A stretch of 64,000 nt of DNA from Stratiolaelaps scimitus. Its lineage: Eukaryota; Arthropoda; Arachnida; Mesostigmata; Laelapidae. The translations under genes and the position numbers were made by a program. Below, piece after piece: positions 1-10,786 of the stretch. Numbering within the stretch: position 1 is the stretch's first letter; every line of letters begins with the position of its first letter. The stretch spans positions 3,844,001 through 3,908,000 of the forward strand of contig JABWDB010000001.1 in NCBI GenBank assembly GCA_019614645.1, read 5' to 3'. The notes beneath the pieces are model-generated. The model ran no database searches, was not told where the DNA came from, and worked only from the letters and a program-made list of their open reading frames with translations.

Positions 1-186
1 CTTTGTTGTTTACTAAATTCTCACAGTGCTTCTATACTGATGTCATTTAATGGTAGACCGCGGGAATATATACATACACAGAGCTGATCTCTATGCCAAA
101 GCGAGCAATAAATTCATAAGCCTTCTGCATTATAGTTCTATCATGAGAACCGCCTGAATGGGCACAGTGAAATTATATTAAATACC

Positions 187-227
<41 letters not shown>

Positions 228-2168
228 TTATTTCTTCGTTCAAATAGACATATAAAGCAGGTAAATTTCACTGATCACAAGCTATTTCCGTTGTTTATGA
301 GCGTGCACAATAACGCAGTAATAACTACACGTACGAGGTGTGTGTGTGTATAACTGGCATCAATTCACCCGCAATCAACCACTCGCACCCATTTACCACT
401 GACGGCGATAAACAGAACCCTCATTCACGAACGTATACAAGATATACCACTATCAGTTTACAACACTCTCTCCAACAATGTCTCCTGTGACCTGTCATGT
501 CATGGTGAAGCGTCTAGATTGACTGGATTTACTATACATTGTCTGGCAATATAATTATCTAATATAGGATCAAGGGATTGGCAGAGAGAAATATTTACAG
601 CTACTCGCTGTATCTTCCATCTATGGCCGAAACTGCAGCAGTGGCCAAATAGCGGCAGGGGCTGAATCCCGCCGTCATTCAGTACCATTACGATTATTGA
701 AGACCGTTGTAATCGTTACACTACGCCATTCAAGATCGAACCACTCTATCTATCTGGCCAAAACAACCCTGATATGTATTATATATCACATACACTAGAG
801 CAAGGCAGAGTGGGCTAGGTTGCGCGGTTATTTTGATGTTCACTTTTGGGCCTATTTTATGGGATAGGCACGTCATTAAGGTAAGGCTATTGTGTTCTTC
901 GCTGGCGTCCATGCGCGTTGGGCCTATCTACCGGTCAATGTCTCTTTCCTTCCGAGAGAGTCTTTGTTTGTCGTTTAATTTGCGTGGGCCGGCAAAGGTG
1001 ATAATATGATTTGGGGATGCTAAGGGTTATACCTTTACGAGCGAATCCCTATGAACCTTGTGGATCAAAGGCTACACACATGTTATTCGACCTTCGTGTC
1101 CTGTGATTAGCTAGGACCAAATGTGATAGGGTCCTATTTCGCCTCGGCCCGTGTGTAAACACACTTATTGTACCGCTTCAACAACTCTGTTCGAACAAAA
1201 ATTAGCTAAGTTGCTCGTTTTTTTTCTCTCCTTGATCGTGTTTCAACCTGTCGCCTAAACCTTTGACATGTGTATGATTCGATCGTAGAATTAGCAGAAT
1301 AATATCAGAGCTGAATCGTCCCTGTTTGTACATTAGCAATGACTGCTGTGTATCGCCGGTAAGGCCAATTTTGCACCACTTGCATTTATGTCCTTGGGAT
1401 CAAAGAATAGATAGATTCAATGTGACAATTATCAATATGTCGATGGTACGCGTCGATCTACTTACTCCACTCAAAATATCAACACGAGATGACCTATGAA
1501 GTTAGCCAAGAATAATAAAATGGCCAGCAAGAGTTCACTAAAAATAAACCACCCAGCCAGCGGTGATTGTTTTTATGAGAGCGGTACACAGTTGACTCAC
1601 ATTGTACCCAACTTTGCATTATTCTGGTAAAAGCAATGATACTTCCTAACGCTCAAACGTGATAATTCCCTGGAGGTTTGATAATTTCTTCAATGCATAG
1701 AGGTCTCTCTATAAGAAAGTCTGTCGAAATATTTTCAGATTGGTAAACTATTTCGGCACGGATCTTCAACTGATATATCTATGCGAATAGAATATATTAG
1801 CCTTAAACCCAAGGAAAACATTGGTATCAGATCTTTCTGATATTCCATCATCCAGTCGAAATCCTCTATGACATTCTTGATGTAAAGAAATATAGGAATC
1901 TTGTTCCTTATTGAAATCGTGTACGTCACTGCCTTCAACTCGCTAATTGGTGGCTAGGTCTTCTTTCGTTGACGATCCTACAATATGGGTTAAACGACGA
2001 TTTATCTATTGTCAGAGTCTTTAAACATTCTGTCAGGTGTTTCAATCGAAGTCGACAAAAATTCGATCACAACCAACGAGTACAACGAGATGCAGATCTC
2101 GCATTGCGCATTAGCTACGAGCTGAGTTCGATATAAGCTATTTTACAATTCATTTTCTTTGTTTCCAG
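1..2168. other. Intron or upstream DNA of the PBLD gene
   Basis: This 2.2 kb holds no exon I can recognise. It ends in a 3' splice site (pyrimidine-rich stretch ending TTTCCAG at 2168) that opens the first visible PBLD exon. I looked for the conserved N-terminal PhzF segments (the catalytic-Glu region and the Cys-Gly-His-Ala-Thr motif) and did not see them, so the 5' exons are probably left of the window. The only clear structure is an (AT)n tract at 189-224. Open frames here are short and on both strands. Confidence 0.6.
189..224. repeat. (AT)n microsatellite
   Basis: About 18 uninterrupted AT units in non-coding DNA. Confidence 0.95.
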
Positions 2169-2281
2169 GTAACAAAAATAAGCGACTAAGCTTCGACACG
2201 AAATCCGGCACTTTAACAGCAATCAAGGCAGAGGATGGCAAAATTATGCTCAATTTACCCGCACGGATGAACAAGCAAGTG
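2169..2281 (+). CDS. PBLD: PBLD / PhzF-family protein, internal exon (first visible)
   Basis: Internal coding exon of a phenazine-biosynthesis-like domain protein, a PhzF-fold family related to diaminopimelate epimerase. The physiological substrate of the animal proteins is not established. The translation contains RLSFDTKSGTLTAIKAEDGK, which aligns with the family stretch 'L-x-F-x-T-x-SG-x-L-x-A-x-x-AEDG' that starts the second half of the N-terminal lobe. Boundaries: acceptor TTTCCAG|GTAAC and donor GTG|GTAAGC. The exon begins two bases into a codon and ends on a complete codon, matching the phase of the next exon. About 85 N-terminal residues of a typical ~290-residue protein, including the catalytic Glu region, are not in the window. 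Together the four exons seen give about 203 residues. Confidence 0.85.
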
Positions 2282-2420
2282 GTAAGCGTGACATCGTCAA
2301 CACAACATCGCTTTTCGGTCGAATACAATCGAAGAACATAATTATGCATATGATCACTCTCACTCTCCCTCGCTCCGAACAAGCGGCGCTATCAACAAAT
2401 ATCTAATCTGCAAATCGGAA

Positions 2421-2460
<40 letters not shown>

Positions 2461-5400
2461 TTCCGATTTGCAGATTATAGATTAGTTAATTACGCCGTTT
2501 GTTCGGGGCGAGGGATATCGCCGTTGGGAAACGGGATCTCGTTGCGAGCACTTGCAACACATGTGTTTAGCTGCCAACCACGTTCATGCATTGATACCAC
2601 CGTGACTAAGTACACTTCATTCAGCTACCTGACAAACTGTCGTCCCTCTTCATTGGTGCTCTCCAACCTAAACAAGTGTATTTCGCACTTGATTGAAACG
2701 TTGGCTAGCACATACAACAAGGCTGGCTGGCTACAAGTCGAGGCAAATTCGCTTCTCAAAGAAACAAACAAAAACCACCACCGATTGCAACGCTGTCCCA
2801 AAGGTGATTGATGTCGCCGATTTTTAGGCACATTTTTCTTTCATATGCGAACAGCTTCCTATGCGCTACACTACACGATCACAGTTTTATCTTTCAGAAT
2901 CGCCTGCTTTCTTGAGGTGTCCTTAAGAAATAGTTGTGTTATCAGAGATCGAGTAGCATTCATTCATGTAGCAAATAGCCAATTGTAATGTGTTTTTTTT
3001 TATATCGTACTCTTATACTATATGAGCTACATCTACGATATTGTGTGTGTGTGTGTTGAACTTTGAAGGGGGCAGGTGTTTTGAAGGTGAATGGTACTCA
3101 CGCTATCGTGAGTACTGTTTTAAGTAAGTGTTTTTTAATATTCAGCATCGTTTTAAGACAATCGTCGTAAACACCGCGGCTATCCGCTTCGTTACAGGAG
3201 CATTTGCTTATTAGGCTGTTTGTTTTTTTATCTAGATTTATTCCGTTTAGGGATCCGGAAGGGGAGAAATGTGCCTGAAAATTGTCGACATCAATCACCT
3301 TTGGGACAGCGCTGCAATCGGTGGTGGTTTTTGTTTGTTTATGTTTCGAACGGTGTTTGCCGCAAGGAACGATTCACATCAGATGCAGTGTGATTTAATC
3401 AATTTGCCGCTTTTATGTCTGAGGTCATCATTTCAACCAAATAGGCAAATTTGCAGGAATAAAAATAGCAAATAATATTTGGTATATCGTACGACATCAA
3501 AAATTGCCCAATTATCACACCGTTTCAACCTAGCTACGCGCGTAATATCTACAATAGATTCTAGACGAAACTCAGCTTGACAATTTTGGATGTGTATACT
3601 CGCCACCTTGATCTCTGTGGTAACCCAGTCGATCGGGTATGTCCTAGGCCGCAAGTTTAAATCATGCGATGGCCCGCCTCACTCAGATGTGTTGGATATG
3701 TCCTTCCAACATTTTCCATAGTACTGCCGTAGCATGGTTGGCTGCCGAGTAGTACCTGATGTGACAAGGGATGAAGAGCTCTTCAGGTGAAAACAAAGAT
3801 TTCTCTTCAACCGACCGCAAACTGACACGAATTAGTGATACCAGCAGCGACGATTTGTTCTGACGGGCAATAGGAAAATATAGCTATTTATACATCCCTT
3901 GTGACTCGTTCGTGTGGTGAACCATTCCAGAGTTGTTTCAATGCATACTACGGGAGCTTAAGTCCTTGATTACAGGCGATATCGCAGCAGCTGTCGTCAA
4001 CAGCCGACCATACAGATCAGGAGCAACGGTGGGCACAAAATACGGTCGAGTTGGCAACGAGGATAACTAGTACAGGGGTTGTTTGCGGGGTTTACTTTCG
4101 AGCCTAATTCATTTTCGCTCTCTATCAGAATATGAAAATTATAGCTAAACTGACATTTCGAATGCTTCCCAACATCTGCAAGTCCACCTAAGGGGGCTAG
4201 CACTTATTACATCTGTTTCGATCACCTTGTGGTGTCAATACACCCATATATCAACCTCGACGAATTCTAGAATTTATTTCAAAATCGGTAGGGGTGTCTC
4301 CCAAGCAAGCAAACGGGTCGGGCATTTTATCAGCGACCTATTGCCGATGAAGTGGTCCGGCTTTATGTATCTATTCGCCGAAATTTCACTATCCCTCACC
4401 GGAGAAACTTTTTCAAAGAGCTTTTAATTAAGTTTAAGCCGACCAACCAATAATGAGTTGTTGCGTAGACGTCGTCCTACCTAAGTATTCAATGGTATGT
4501 ACTTTCCCTTCGACAGTCTGATTGGAAACGTTGATCCTATGGGGAATTCACGAACGCCCTGCCTTTAGAATGCCGTGATAGACACGAACTCGATTGAGGG
4601 TTTGGAACATACTACTCTTCTATAATGACTTTCCTTTTGATGTTAGTAGACGCTGAGGCGATTCGATTGTACGCTGTTTCTGTCGGCATCTACGCTTATC
4701 TAACCTTTAGATGGCACAGTAAACACGTTATTATATACTATATTAACACTACGCGAATACGTCAGCAGCCGTTAGCATAACACGTCATACGTAGAACACA
4801 AATTAAATGCAATTATCTAAACTGAACTTAAGCAGATGCCCCCAGCGCGTTATATAGTGCCCAGACCCCAAGCAGTGCTTTTGTACCATTCTGTTCAAGC
4901 TTCCGATCGAGATGTCCTTCTCCCAGAATAAACTCTTCCATTAGTCGCATTGGTCTCTGTGCGAAGTACAATACGTTGGCGGTACTTGCATTGATAACGG
5001 GTGTCGACACCTAGCGACAAACCGCTAACGTTGGGCCATCGTATAGCTCGTATACGAGATGCTGTTATTAGATTCCGCTTCGTTGCTTATCTGTCGTACC
5101 AGTGGTGCAGCATGGAATTGCGTGGTAGGTGGACTCAAGCCAGTCAGGTGGCATTGGTACCGTGGACGTCAAATGTTGGCTGAGAGTTAGCCCGAAAAAG
5201 TTTAGTTTAGGTGGCATTAGACTTGTCGCAAAAATGTTGCAAATTAACAACGCATTGGAATGGTTCAGTTTTAATCACGAATATGGCTGTATTCTATACT
5301 GAAATTACTAGCCTACTTTTTGTGCGCCGTTCTTTGACATTTATTATTATTATCATTATTATTAGTGTTTTTATGACTTGGCAGCCCCACCACAAATTAG

Positions 5401-7663
5401 ATAGGATGGTATTCGTATGCTGAAAGCACTAAAAGGCACCAACGTTGAAACTCATAGGAAATACATACATTCTTCCATAATTTCACACGAATTGAGTAGC
5501 GTGCGTTGCACAGCCAGCGAAAGAGACAGGGACCGTTAAGTCCGAAAGAGGCATCATGTTATGTGTTTCATAAATATATCGTGAAGGACCCTAGAGACTT
5601 CTGGACATCATCACAAACAGGATGTACATATTTCGTATATATTAGTCTGACTGGGTAAAAATAGACACAGTTCGTCATCATCGTTATCATTATATTTCGT
5701 TCGAGTCATTGTCCTGATGTTTCCCTCGACATAGTTGGCATAGCATCGTCGACGCCCTGCCTCAAAGAAAACTACATCGTCTCGCTCGTTCTGAGCTCGT
5801 ATTCCACAAGGTTACACACGTTTAGTAACAACCAACAAGCATTCTCCCCAACCAACAAGGGCTTATTTATCCACTTTTCTTCTTTCGGCTTCTCTAGCCG
5901 ACGAGTACGATGGAGTACGCCACAGTTCGGTGCTAACAGGAAAGGGCGAACGCTAAGTTCTACCACAGCTCTTGCTGAAGCGATGCTTGTTCTCACAACA
6001 ACGATATCTAGTTTTCCTAGGGAAGCTTTCCTAGAGTCTGTCCTTGTCCCGGACTCAGTCAGACATCGCTGCTGGCTGCGCGCTATTAACCATTCATTGA
6101 AACAAAGTGGCTTGTGGCTCTTAGGGAACATCGTGGTGTCTGCTTGCCTCCCGGCCTCGACCCAGTCGAGGCGGTGGCACAACCTCCGCGTCTTGCCAGC
6201 CTCGGGCTACATTAGAAACAGTACAAACTCTCCGATTCTCATTCGCCGGAGGTTGTTCTGGTCTGCGAGTAGAGGCGACCTCTTCCCCTCTCCGCTCTCC
6301 CCTTTGTATTTGGCTGGCATCAACACGAATCGTCGGAATCGGAGTTCCGATGCCTCCGGCGGACCTCCTGAGTTCACAGGCGAGAAGATATTACAACATT
6401 TTCCTCTTCGCGCAGAGGTGACGCGAGAAGAAGCTTAGTGCAGAAGCCTCTCAAAGCTCCCCTCGGCGAGAATATCTGCCGACCGGCGGCAGCAACTACC
6501 TGCTACGTCCTGTCTCGTCGACGTCGTCCCGATCCTCTGCTCGGGCCGGTGCGGAAATACACACCTGTTTAAAGGCAGACTCACCTGCCAAACAGCCGGC
6601 TCGCTGATGATGCTAGATGGCAATTCGTCTCGTGTTCGGGACGGAACCGGCGCGAGATGAATACGCAAGGAACAAACAAGCGAACGTTGATGGAACCGAT
6701 TTCATTCCGCTGCTCGGATGCACCTCGGCAGATCTACAACAAGCACAATCGCATGTCCGAGTCGGGAAGCATCTCCGATCTATTTATACTTGTTATGCTT
6801 GCCGAGATATATTACGAGAGAAAATGGAGAAGGGATCTGCTGTGCCTAGTAGACAGTGGGACGCTGTGAATAATGCTCGTACGATTCACCCATAGTTTGT
6901 AGGGGACACGTGAGGGGTACGTCAGTTGGCGGCACCGAGAACGTTCGGGGGGGGGTGTGTGTGGGTGTTTGAAAGGACTAACGAAAGTTGCAAAACTCTG
7001 CACGCAGAAGTGGCTTGCTAGAGGGCGCGCGTGCTGCCTAAATCCTCTGCACGAGTTAATATTGCGAAGGTCAAGGAGACATCGTAGAGGTTGCGGTAAA
7101 CGCTAGGGAATATACCGGCTGTGTGCGTGCGATCGATAATACATCCATTAGTCGATAAGAATTTTGAAAATAGAAGAATGTGCCTGCCGCGGTGTGATTC
7201 TGCTACTTGTTGGACAGCAGCGTTCTGTTGCCGGCTGGTACCTCATATTTCACTATATTGTGCTACACAGGATTTTGGGCGGTGTAGACTTTTGTCCTGG
7301 TCCCAGCCAACTCGATCAACAAGGGCTCTCATTTCGATTTCTGCAGAGCACGCATTTGGCTTTGGCGGAGATGTAGCAGAAGGGGTTATCCCTTAGACTA
7401 ACAAGAATCTGTAGATAATAGACAAGGGTATCTTTTTTTAATACTCGAAAGGTGCGCCCGAATTTTTGTGTGCACAAAATTTCCAAACCCACATTTGCAC
7501 CCGCCCGAGAAGACTTGTTGCATTTCCTCATTGTGTAGCATTTATAGTGGCTCATTTGCCTGTAACAGGCGACTTAACAGCTGTGTGATTGCACAAGTTC
7601 GATCTCCCGACGAAAACTACTAAAATTATCTGGTCGTATTCTCCTCGGCCGCGTCTGTTTCAG
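2282..7663 (+). other. PBLD intron (5.4 kb)
   Basis: Intron between two phase-compatible PBLD exons. It contains the palindrome at 2367-2514 and a short (GT)n at about 3044-3056. A GC-richer block lies at about 5770-7080, with open frames on both strands that resemble nothing I know. It could be an old retroelement fragment, but I see no terminal repeats or protein motif to support that. The remainder is AT-rich and featureless. Confidence 0.65.
2367..2514. repeat. 148-bp foldback palindrome with (AT)n centre
   Basis: Two arms of about 74 nt are inverted copies of each other. The inner part (AATCTGCAAATCGGAAATAA and its complement) is perfect. The outer part (CCCTCGCTCCGAACAAGCGG against CCCTCGCCCCGAACAAACGG) has a few substitutions. 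The centre is an (AT)n tract at about 2424-2456. It lies 85 nt downstream of the donor of the first visible PBLD exon. It looks like a MITE/foldback element or a hairpin-forming AT-rich palindrome. No target-site duplication is evident. Confidence 0.85.
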
Positions 7664-7785
7664 AACCAGAGCATCTACGAGGGTCTGTTCAAGCATGTGG
7701 TCGGCGAACGGCTGGAAGTTATCGAGGTTCGCTACTCGACCGAAGAGATGAAGCTCGTTCTTCGTCTCAACGACAACACTACGAT
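7664..7785 (+). CDS. PBLD: PBLD / PhzF-family protein, internal exon
   Basis: The exon continues the PhzF-like reading frame. Acceptor is GTCTGTTTCAG|AACCAG. The donor is taken as ACGAT|GTTAGT, the only GT that keeps frame with the next exon. The product includes LEVIEVRYSTEEMKLVLRL, which aligns with the family segment linking the two lobes ('...YSPDTQKLLVRL' in vertebrate PBLD). The exon leaves two bases (AT), which join the G of the next exon to make Met. The frame would stay open a few codons past the donor to TAA, so an intron-retained form would be truncated. The donor is non-consensus (GTTAGT), and this is the least certain boundary of the gene. Confidence 0.8.
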
Positions 7786-7899
7786 GTTAGTTTACGGAAC
7801 CACGACGTAAACACCTTACATCTCGTACCTGCTCATTAAAGGGTTCCTTGTGTTGGAGTCTGGAACCCAAACGCCTTTTTCTAATACATTCACATTTCC

Positions 7900-7946
<47 letters not shown>

Positions 7947-8135
7947 GCATATGCTATTATTTTCTTGAGTTCTTCCACTTTCCCTTGTACAACGCTTTAG
8001 ACTACGACTGTGATGCGTTGTTGTTGTTGTGGTTGCAATTAACGGAGATCGACGGAAATCTAATTTTGTTTCCAAATAAAAATCAAATTGACATGGCGGA
8101 GTTGGGGGTTCGATATCTTCGGTTGTCAATTACAG
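7786..8135 (+). other. PBLD intron (350 bp) with (ATT)n
   Basis: Short intron between phase-compatible PBLD exons. Its main content is the trinucleotide run at 7901-7946. It ends at the acceptor TCAATTACAG. Confidence 0.75.
7901..7946. repeat. (ATT)n microsatellite
   Basis: About 15 units of ATT/TTA. It creates spurious poly-Tyr, poly-Asn and poly-Ile frames. Confidence 0.95.
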
Positions 8136-8401
8136 GAAGCAGCTGGAGAACTTCACCCCAAATTTTGACCAGATGATGGCATTTAGCGGCGGCAACCTGA
8201 CACTTCGTGGAGTTTCGGTGACACTGAAAGGTTCTAAAGAAAACGGCTGCGTCAATGCAGACACTGGTGAGGTGTATGATTTTGTTTCGAGACATTTCGC
8301 ACCATGGTACGGCATTCCTGAGGATCCCGTGACTGGCTCGGCTCATACGGTTCTTGGACCGTACTGGTCCGAGCAGCTAGACGGAAAGACTAAGCTACTT
8401 G
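8136..8401 (+). CDS. PBLD: PBLD / PhzF-family protein, exon with EDPVTGSAH motif
   Basis: This is the most diagnostic exon of the gene. After the phase-2 junction the protein reads MKQLENFTPNFDQMMAF, followed by a beta-strand segment (LRGVSVTLKGS). Next comes FVSRHFAPWYGIPEDPVTGS, then AHTVLGPYWSEQL. The E-D-P-x-T-G-S-A motif of the C-terminal lobe is a signature of PhzF/PBLD proteins and lines the active-site cleft in characterised members. Acceptor CAATTACAG|G and donor CTTG|GTAAAT give a single leftover base that fits the last exon. Identification is secure at family level; enzymatic function is not. Confidence 0.93.
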
Positions 8402-8665
8402 GTAAATGGTCGATTTAATAATATAAATATTTTAATATATATATTTATATAAGATTGGCCCAAAAATAATGAGACATGTATCGTCTTGCGCCGAATTCTT
8501 ATTCTTGGTCGGTCTGATTTCAAATTTGGCGAGTAATGAGACACAACAATTAGCAAACAGAAGGCGCGAAAGCCGCTAGCATTCGGCTTTCGTTGGGCGT
8601 TCGAAATGGCAACCGCCGGAACAGGTCCCTCAGACTTGCATCTTCACAAGAAAGGTGTCAGGTTT

Positions 8666-8941
8666 ATGTTTCAAATGAAGAAATGTCTAGCTGAAATTCA
8701 TTGAAGGTTGGTCAGCTTGCACGGCCATAATGCCCTGAATTGACGACAGGTGTTCCGTTGGTGTGGGCACTTTATGTAAGGCTGCTGGGACATTAATAAA
8801 CATCGAGGGCGCCCACCCCTTCCCGAATCTCAATTCAACGAACGGATCGAGATAAACGAGAAAGCTTTTGAGCAAACTAGAGCTTGGTCATTGGCGACTT
8901 TGTCGGCTAAAATTGGCGTGCCTCGTTTTGCGAAGTTATAA
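8666..8941 (+). pseudogene. Decayed mariner transposase, N-terminal part
   Basis: Read in frame from the ATG at 8666, the sequence gives CLAEIH, stop, RLVSLHGHNALN, stop, RQVFRWCGHFM, stop, and later HRGRPPLP and WSLATLSAKIGVP. These match in order the helix-turn-helix region of mariner transposases: '(A)AEIHRRL..', '..(S)RSQVFRW..', 'GRP', '..VRELAEELGIS'. Three internal stop codons make it non-functional. The residue spacing is intact, so it decayed by substitution rather than by frameshift. Confidence 0.8.
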
Positions 8942-8990
8942 ATAGTAATAGAAATCGTGCATACCTAATTGTTTTCTTCAATGGGGGGTA

Positions 8991-9012
8991 TTGGCATGCT
9001 AATGCATGCCAA
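8991..9012. repeat. Short perfect inverted repeat inside the mariner remnant
   Basis: TTGGCATGC, a 4-nt loop TAAT, then GCATGCCAA. It lies near the presumed internal deletion point of the element. Confidence 0.85.
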
Positions 9013-9200
9013 CACCATGACCGCACCCCTTATAAAACTGTTGACGATGTTCAACAGCACCACCCTTCCCGGTATCGCTTAGCGCATTCTTCAGTAAAGG
9101 GTGGTGAGATGTGTACAAGCCCAGCCACGAGCACCACACATCCTCCTCACTGTACGGACATGACGTGGTTAGCTGACTCTCAGCCGCTTCCCTGCATACC

Positions 9201-9262
9201 TAGCCGTTAGAAGGCTGCCAGAACTCTGGGACGAGTGTATAAATAAAAAGGTGCATACCTCT
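9201..9262 (+). pseudogene. Decayed mariner transposase, C-terminal piece
   Basis: The plus frame reads AVRRLPELWDECIN, which resembles the mariner C-terminus '..RLPERWQKCI..' shortly before the right inverted repeat. The position relative to the end of the element is as expected. The similarity is short. Confidence 0.5.
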
Positions 9263-9821
9263 AGCTCATACTAAAAAATCTTTGTTTTAAATTACTTAGC
9301 CTAGCCGATATTGAAATATATATGCATGTCTCATTATTTTTGGGTCAATCTAATATTACCATTATTGTTAGGTACGTTATATCATTTTGGCGGCAGTCAG
9401 CTCAAACTGTCATAGTTTACAACATGAGGACAGCGATTAGGGCCAATCCACTTTTGGAAAACCTACTCGAGTGTTCTACAGCTTTTGGCATAATGCCGTT
9501 GCTGTACTACGATTCGTTCAGAGCTGTCCATTATGCGTGTCAAGATCAGGCTGTTATATCCGGATTATCCGTAACTGATCAAGCAGGTGGGCAGAAATAA
9601 TGTCGATTACGACAATGGGACGGATCGCCCAGCACAACACGTTACCTTCCATTGAAGAGGCATCTTTTAGACGAAGCCCTAGTTCAGCTGGGCGAGAATT
9701 CATGAGGTGTAATTTTTCGACTCGTCAGAATCTACAAGTACATGAACACAAACGGGCTTAGACAAACAAAGCAAGCAACTAATACCGAACTCCCGATATA
9801 TCCTTGTGTATTCCATTACAG

Positions 9822-9934
9822 CCCGGCAAGCCTCGAAGCGCGGCGGAGATCTTTACCTGACCGTTCGCAACGACCATCGCATCGAAATGGGAGGCCATTG
9901 GGTCTGTGTCAGGAAGGGAGAGCTCTACGTGTAA
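9822..9934 (+). CDS. PBLD: PBLD / PhzF-family protein, terminal coding exon
   Basis: The exon begins after CCATTACAG with CCCGGCAAGC. With one base from the previous exon it reads ARQASKRGGDLYLTVRNDHR, then IEMGGHWVCVRKGELYV and TAA at 9932-9934. This corresponds to the C-terminal strand pair of the family ('..C(S)xRGGELxxxLRxDGRVxIxGxAxxVxxGxL'). Lengths and phases of all four visible exons agree, and the stop falls where PBLD proteins normally end. No close poly(A) signal is seen; the nearest convincing AATAAA is at 10781. Confidence 0.9.
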
Positions 9935-10200
9935 GACGCGCGTGGGGCACCAGCACGAGGGCATATTGTTGAAGTGTTGAAAGCCTTCGGGACATGTCGC
10001 TGGACGCAAGCTGTCGCCACACGCAACCAAATGCGAGCCCCCTCCAACCCCCGACCGTCTAACGAAGAAGGTTTTAACATACGGCGACGGCGGCAGCGAT
10101 TCTTGGGGGCGTTGATTCGAGGGGTCATCGACGTTATGCCAAAAATTCAATATATGAGTAGGTGGGCAAGGGGCGCAGGAGCAGAAGCAGAAAATTGACA

Positions 10201-10306
10201 ATGGCCAATAAGAACCCTCGAGGACACTCAGGGGCGGGTGGACAGGCGACGATGACGCACGACTTGAACCCTTACCACTACGCAGAATGGTGCGCGATCA
10301 ACAGAG
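10201..10306 (+). CDS. Possible first coding exon of an unidentified transcript
   Basis: An ATG in a good animal start context (GACAATGGCC) opens a frame reading MANKNPRGHSGAG...HDLNPYHYAEWCAINRG. It stops at a plausible donor AGAG|GTAACA. An in-frame TAG lies just upstream, so this would be the first Met. The base composition is coding-like and GC-rich compared with the AT-rich DNA that follows. The exon leaves one base. That base is in phase with the acceptor at 14740 just before the MAD2 start, so it could be an alternative 5' exon of MAD2. I do not recognise the peptide. It could also be 3' untranslated sequence of PBLD. Confidence 0.25.
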
Positions 10307-10780
10307 GTAACAAGTTAAATTCGCTAAAAACGATTCGGGATAATGACGAAGCAACTAAAAATGATTCAGGTGTCACTGTATTGTTACTACGACGTAAACC
10401 TGATGCTGCATAGGTTCATGGCACCATTGACATGGATGAATGAAATTGTTTACGGGAAAATAGCTAACTCTCCGAATGTGGCCGACTTATAATCCAAGCG
10501 TGCGTCGTTCGTGTCTAGCTCGGGTGTTTAGCTGCGAGGGGATATGGCGCCTGCTCCGCAGCTGCAACGGGTACCCTTAGGTCGCGTGTGACACCCCCGC
10601 ATCGTCGGGTAATCGCTTGTATTCCGCCCGGGAGTCAATGGGAACGCCGGAACCAGAGATGCCAACCCCACATGAAGATACTTAGTTGATCTACACGCAG
10701 GCACACCTCTTCCACTGCATACTTCCAAGAAGAAGAAGAAGAAGAAAAAGCGAATTGTATTTGGAGAAAAAAAAGAAAAA

Positions 10781-10786
10781 AATAAA
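10781..10786 (+). terminator. Candidate poly(A) signal AATAAA for PBLD
   Basis: First plausible plus-strand AATAAA downstream of the PBLD stop, about 850 nt away and embedded in an A-rich tract. Weak evidence, by position only. Confidence 0.2.

Larger units (their letters stand above)
8452..9351. mobile_element. Mariner-like element, non-autonomous deletion derivative (900 bp)
   Basis: The ends are 30-bp terminal inverted repeats with two mismatches: 8452-8481 (AGATTGGCCCAAAAATAATG...) and 9322-9351 (reverse complement AGATTGACCCAAAAATAATG...). Inside, the plus strand keeps decayed pieces of a mariner transposase. The N-terminal DNA-binding part is at 8666-8941 and a C-terminal piece at about 9201-9262. 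The catalytic DD(34)D core is largely missing, consistent with 900 bp against roughly 1.3 kb for intact elements. The 5' flank is TA. The 3' flank is AA, or TA if the repeat is one base shorter, so an exact TA duplication is not proven. Confidence 0.85.
8402..9821 (+). other. PBLD last intron, host of a mariner remnant
   Basis: The intron is mostly the 900-bp mariner derivative at 8452-9351. About 50 nt of AT-rich DNA lies upstream of it and about 470 nt of unremarkable DNA downstream, up to the acceptor CCATTACAG. Confidence 0.75.

Noticed and set aside
5772..6438. Overlapping frames of 136 (-) and 151 (+) codons in a GC-rich block of the PBLD intron
   Set aside because: No recognisable motif on either strand, and no terminal or long terminal repeats to support a retroelement. 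Left as unexplained intron DNA.
6950..7000. Poly-G/GT stretch suggesting a telomeric or G-quadruplex element
   Set aside because: Irregular and short; no TTAGG-type periodicity. The two or three CCTAA copies near 28751 are likewise too few to be interstitial telomeric repeat.
7850..8129. Poly-Tyr/poly-Asn/poly-Ile frames
   Set aside because: Artefact of the (ATT)15 tract within a PBLD intron.
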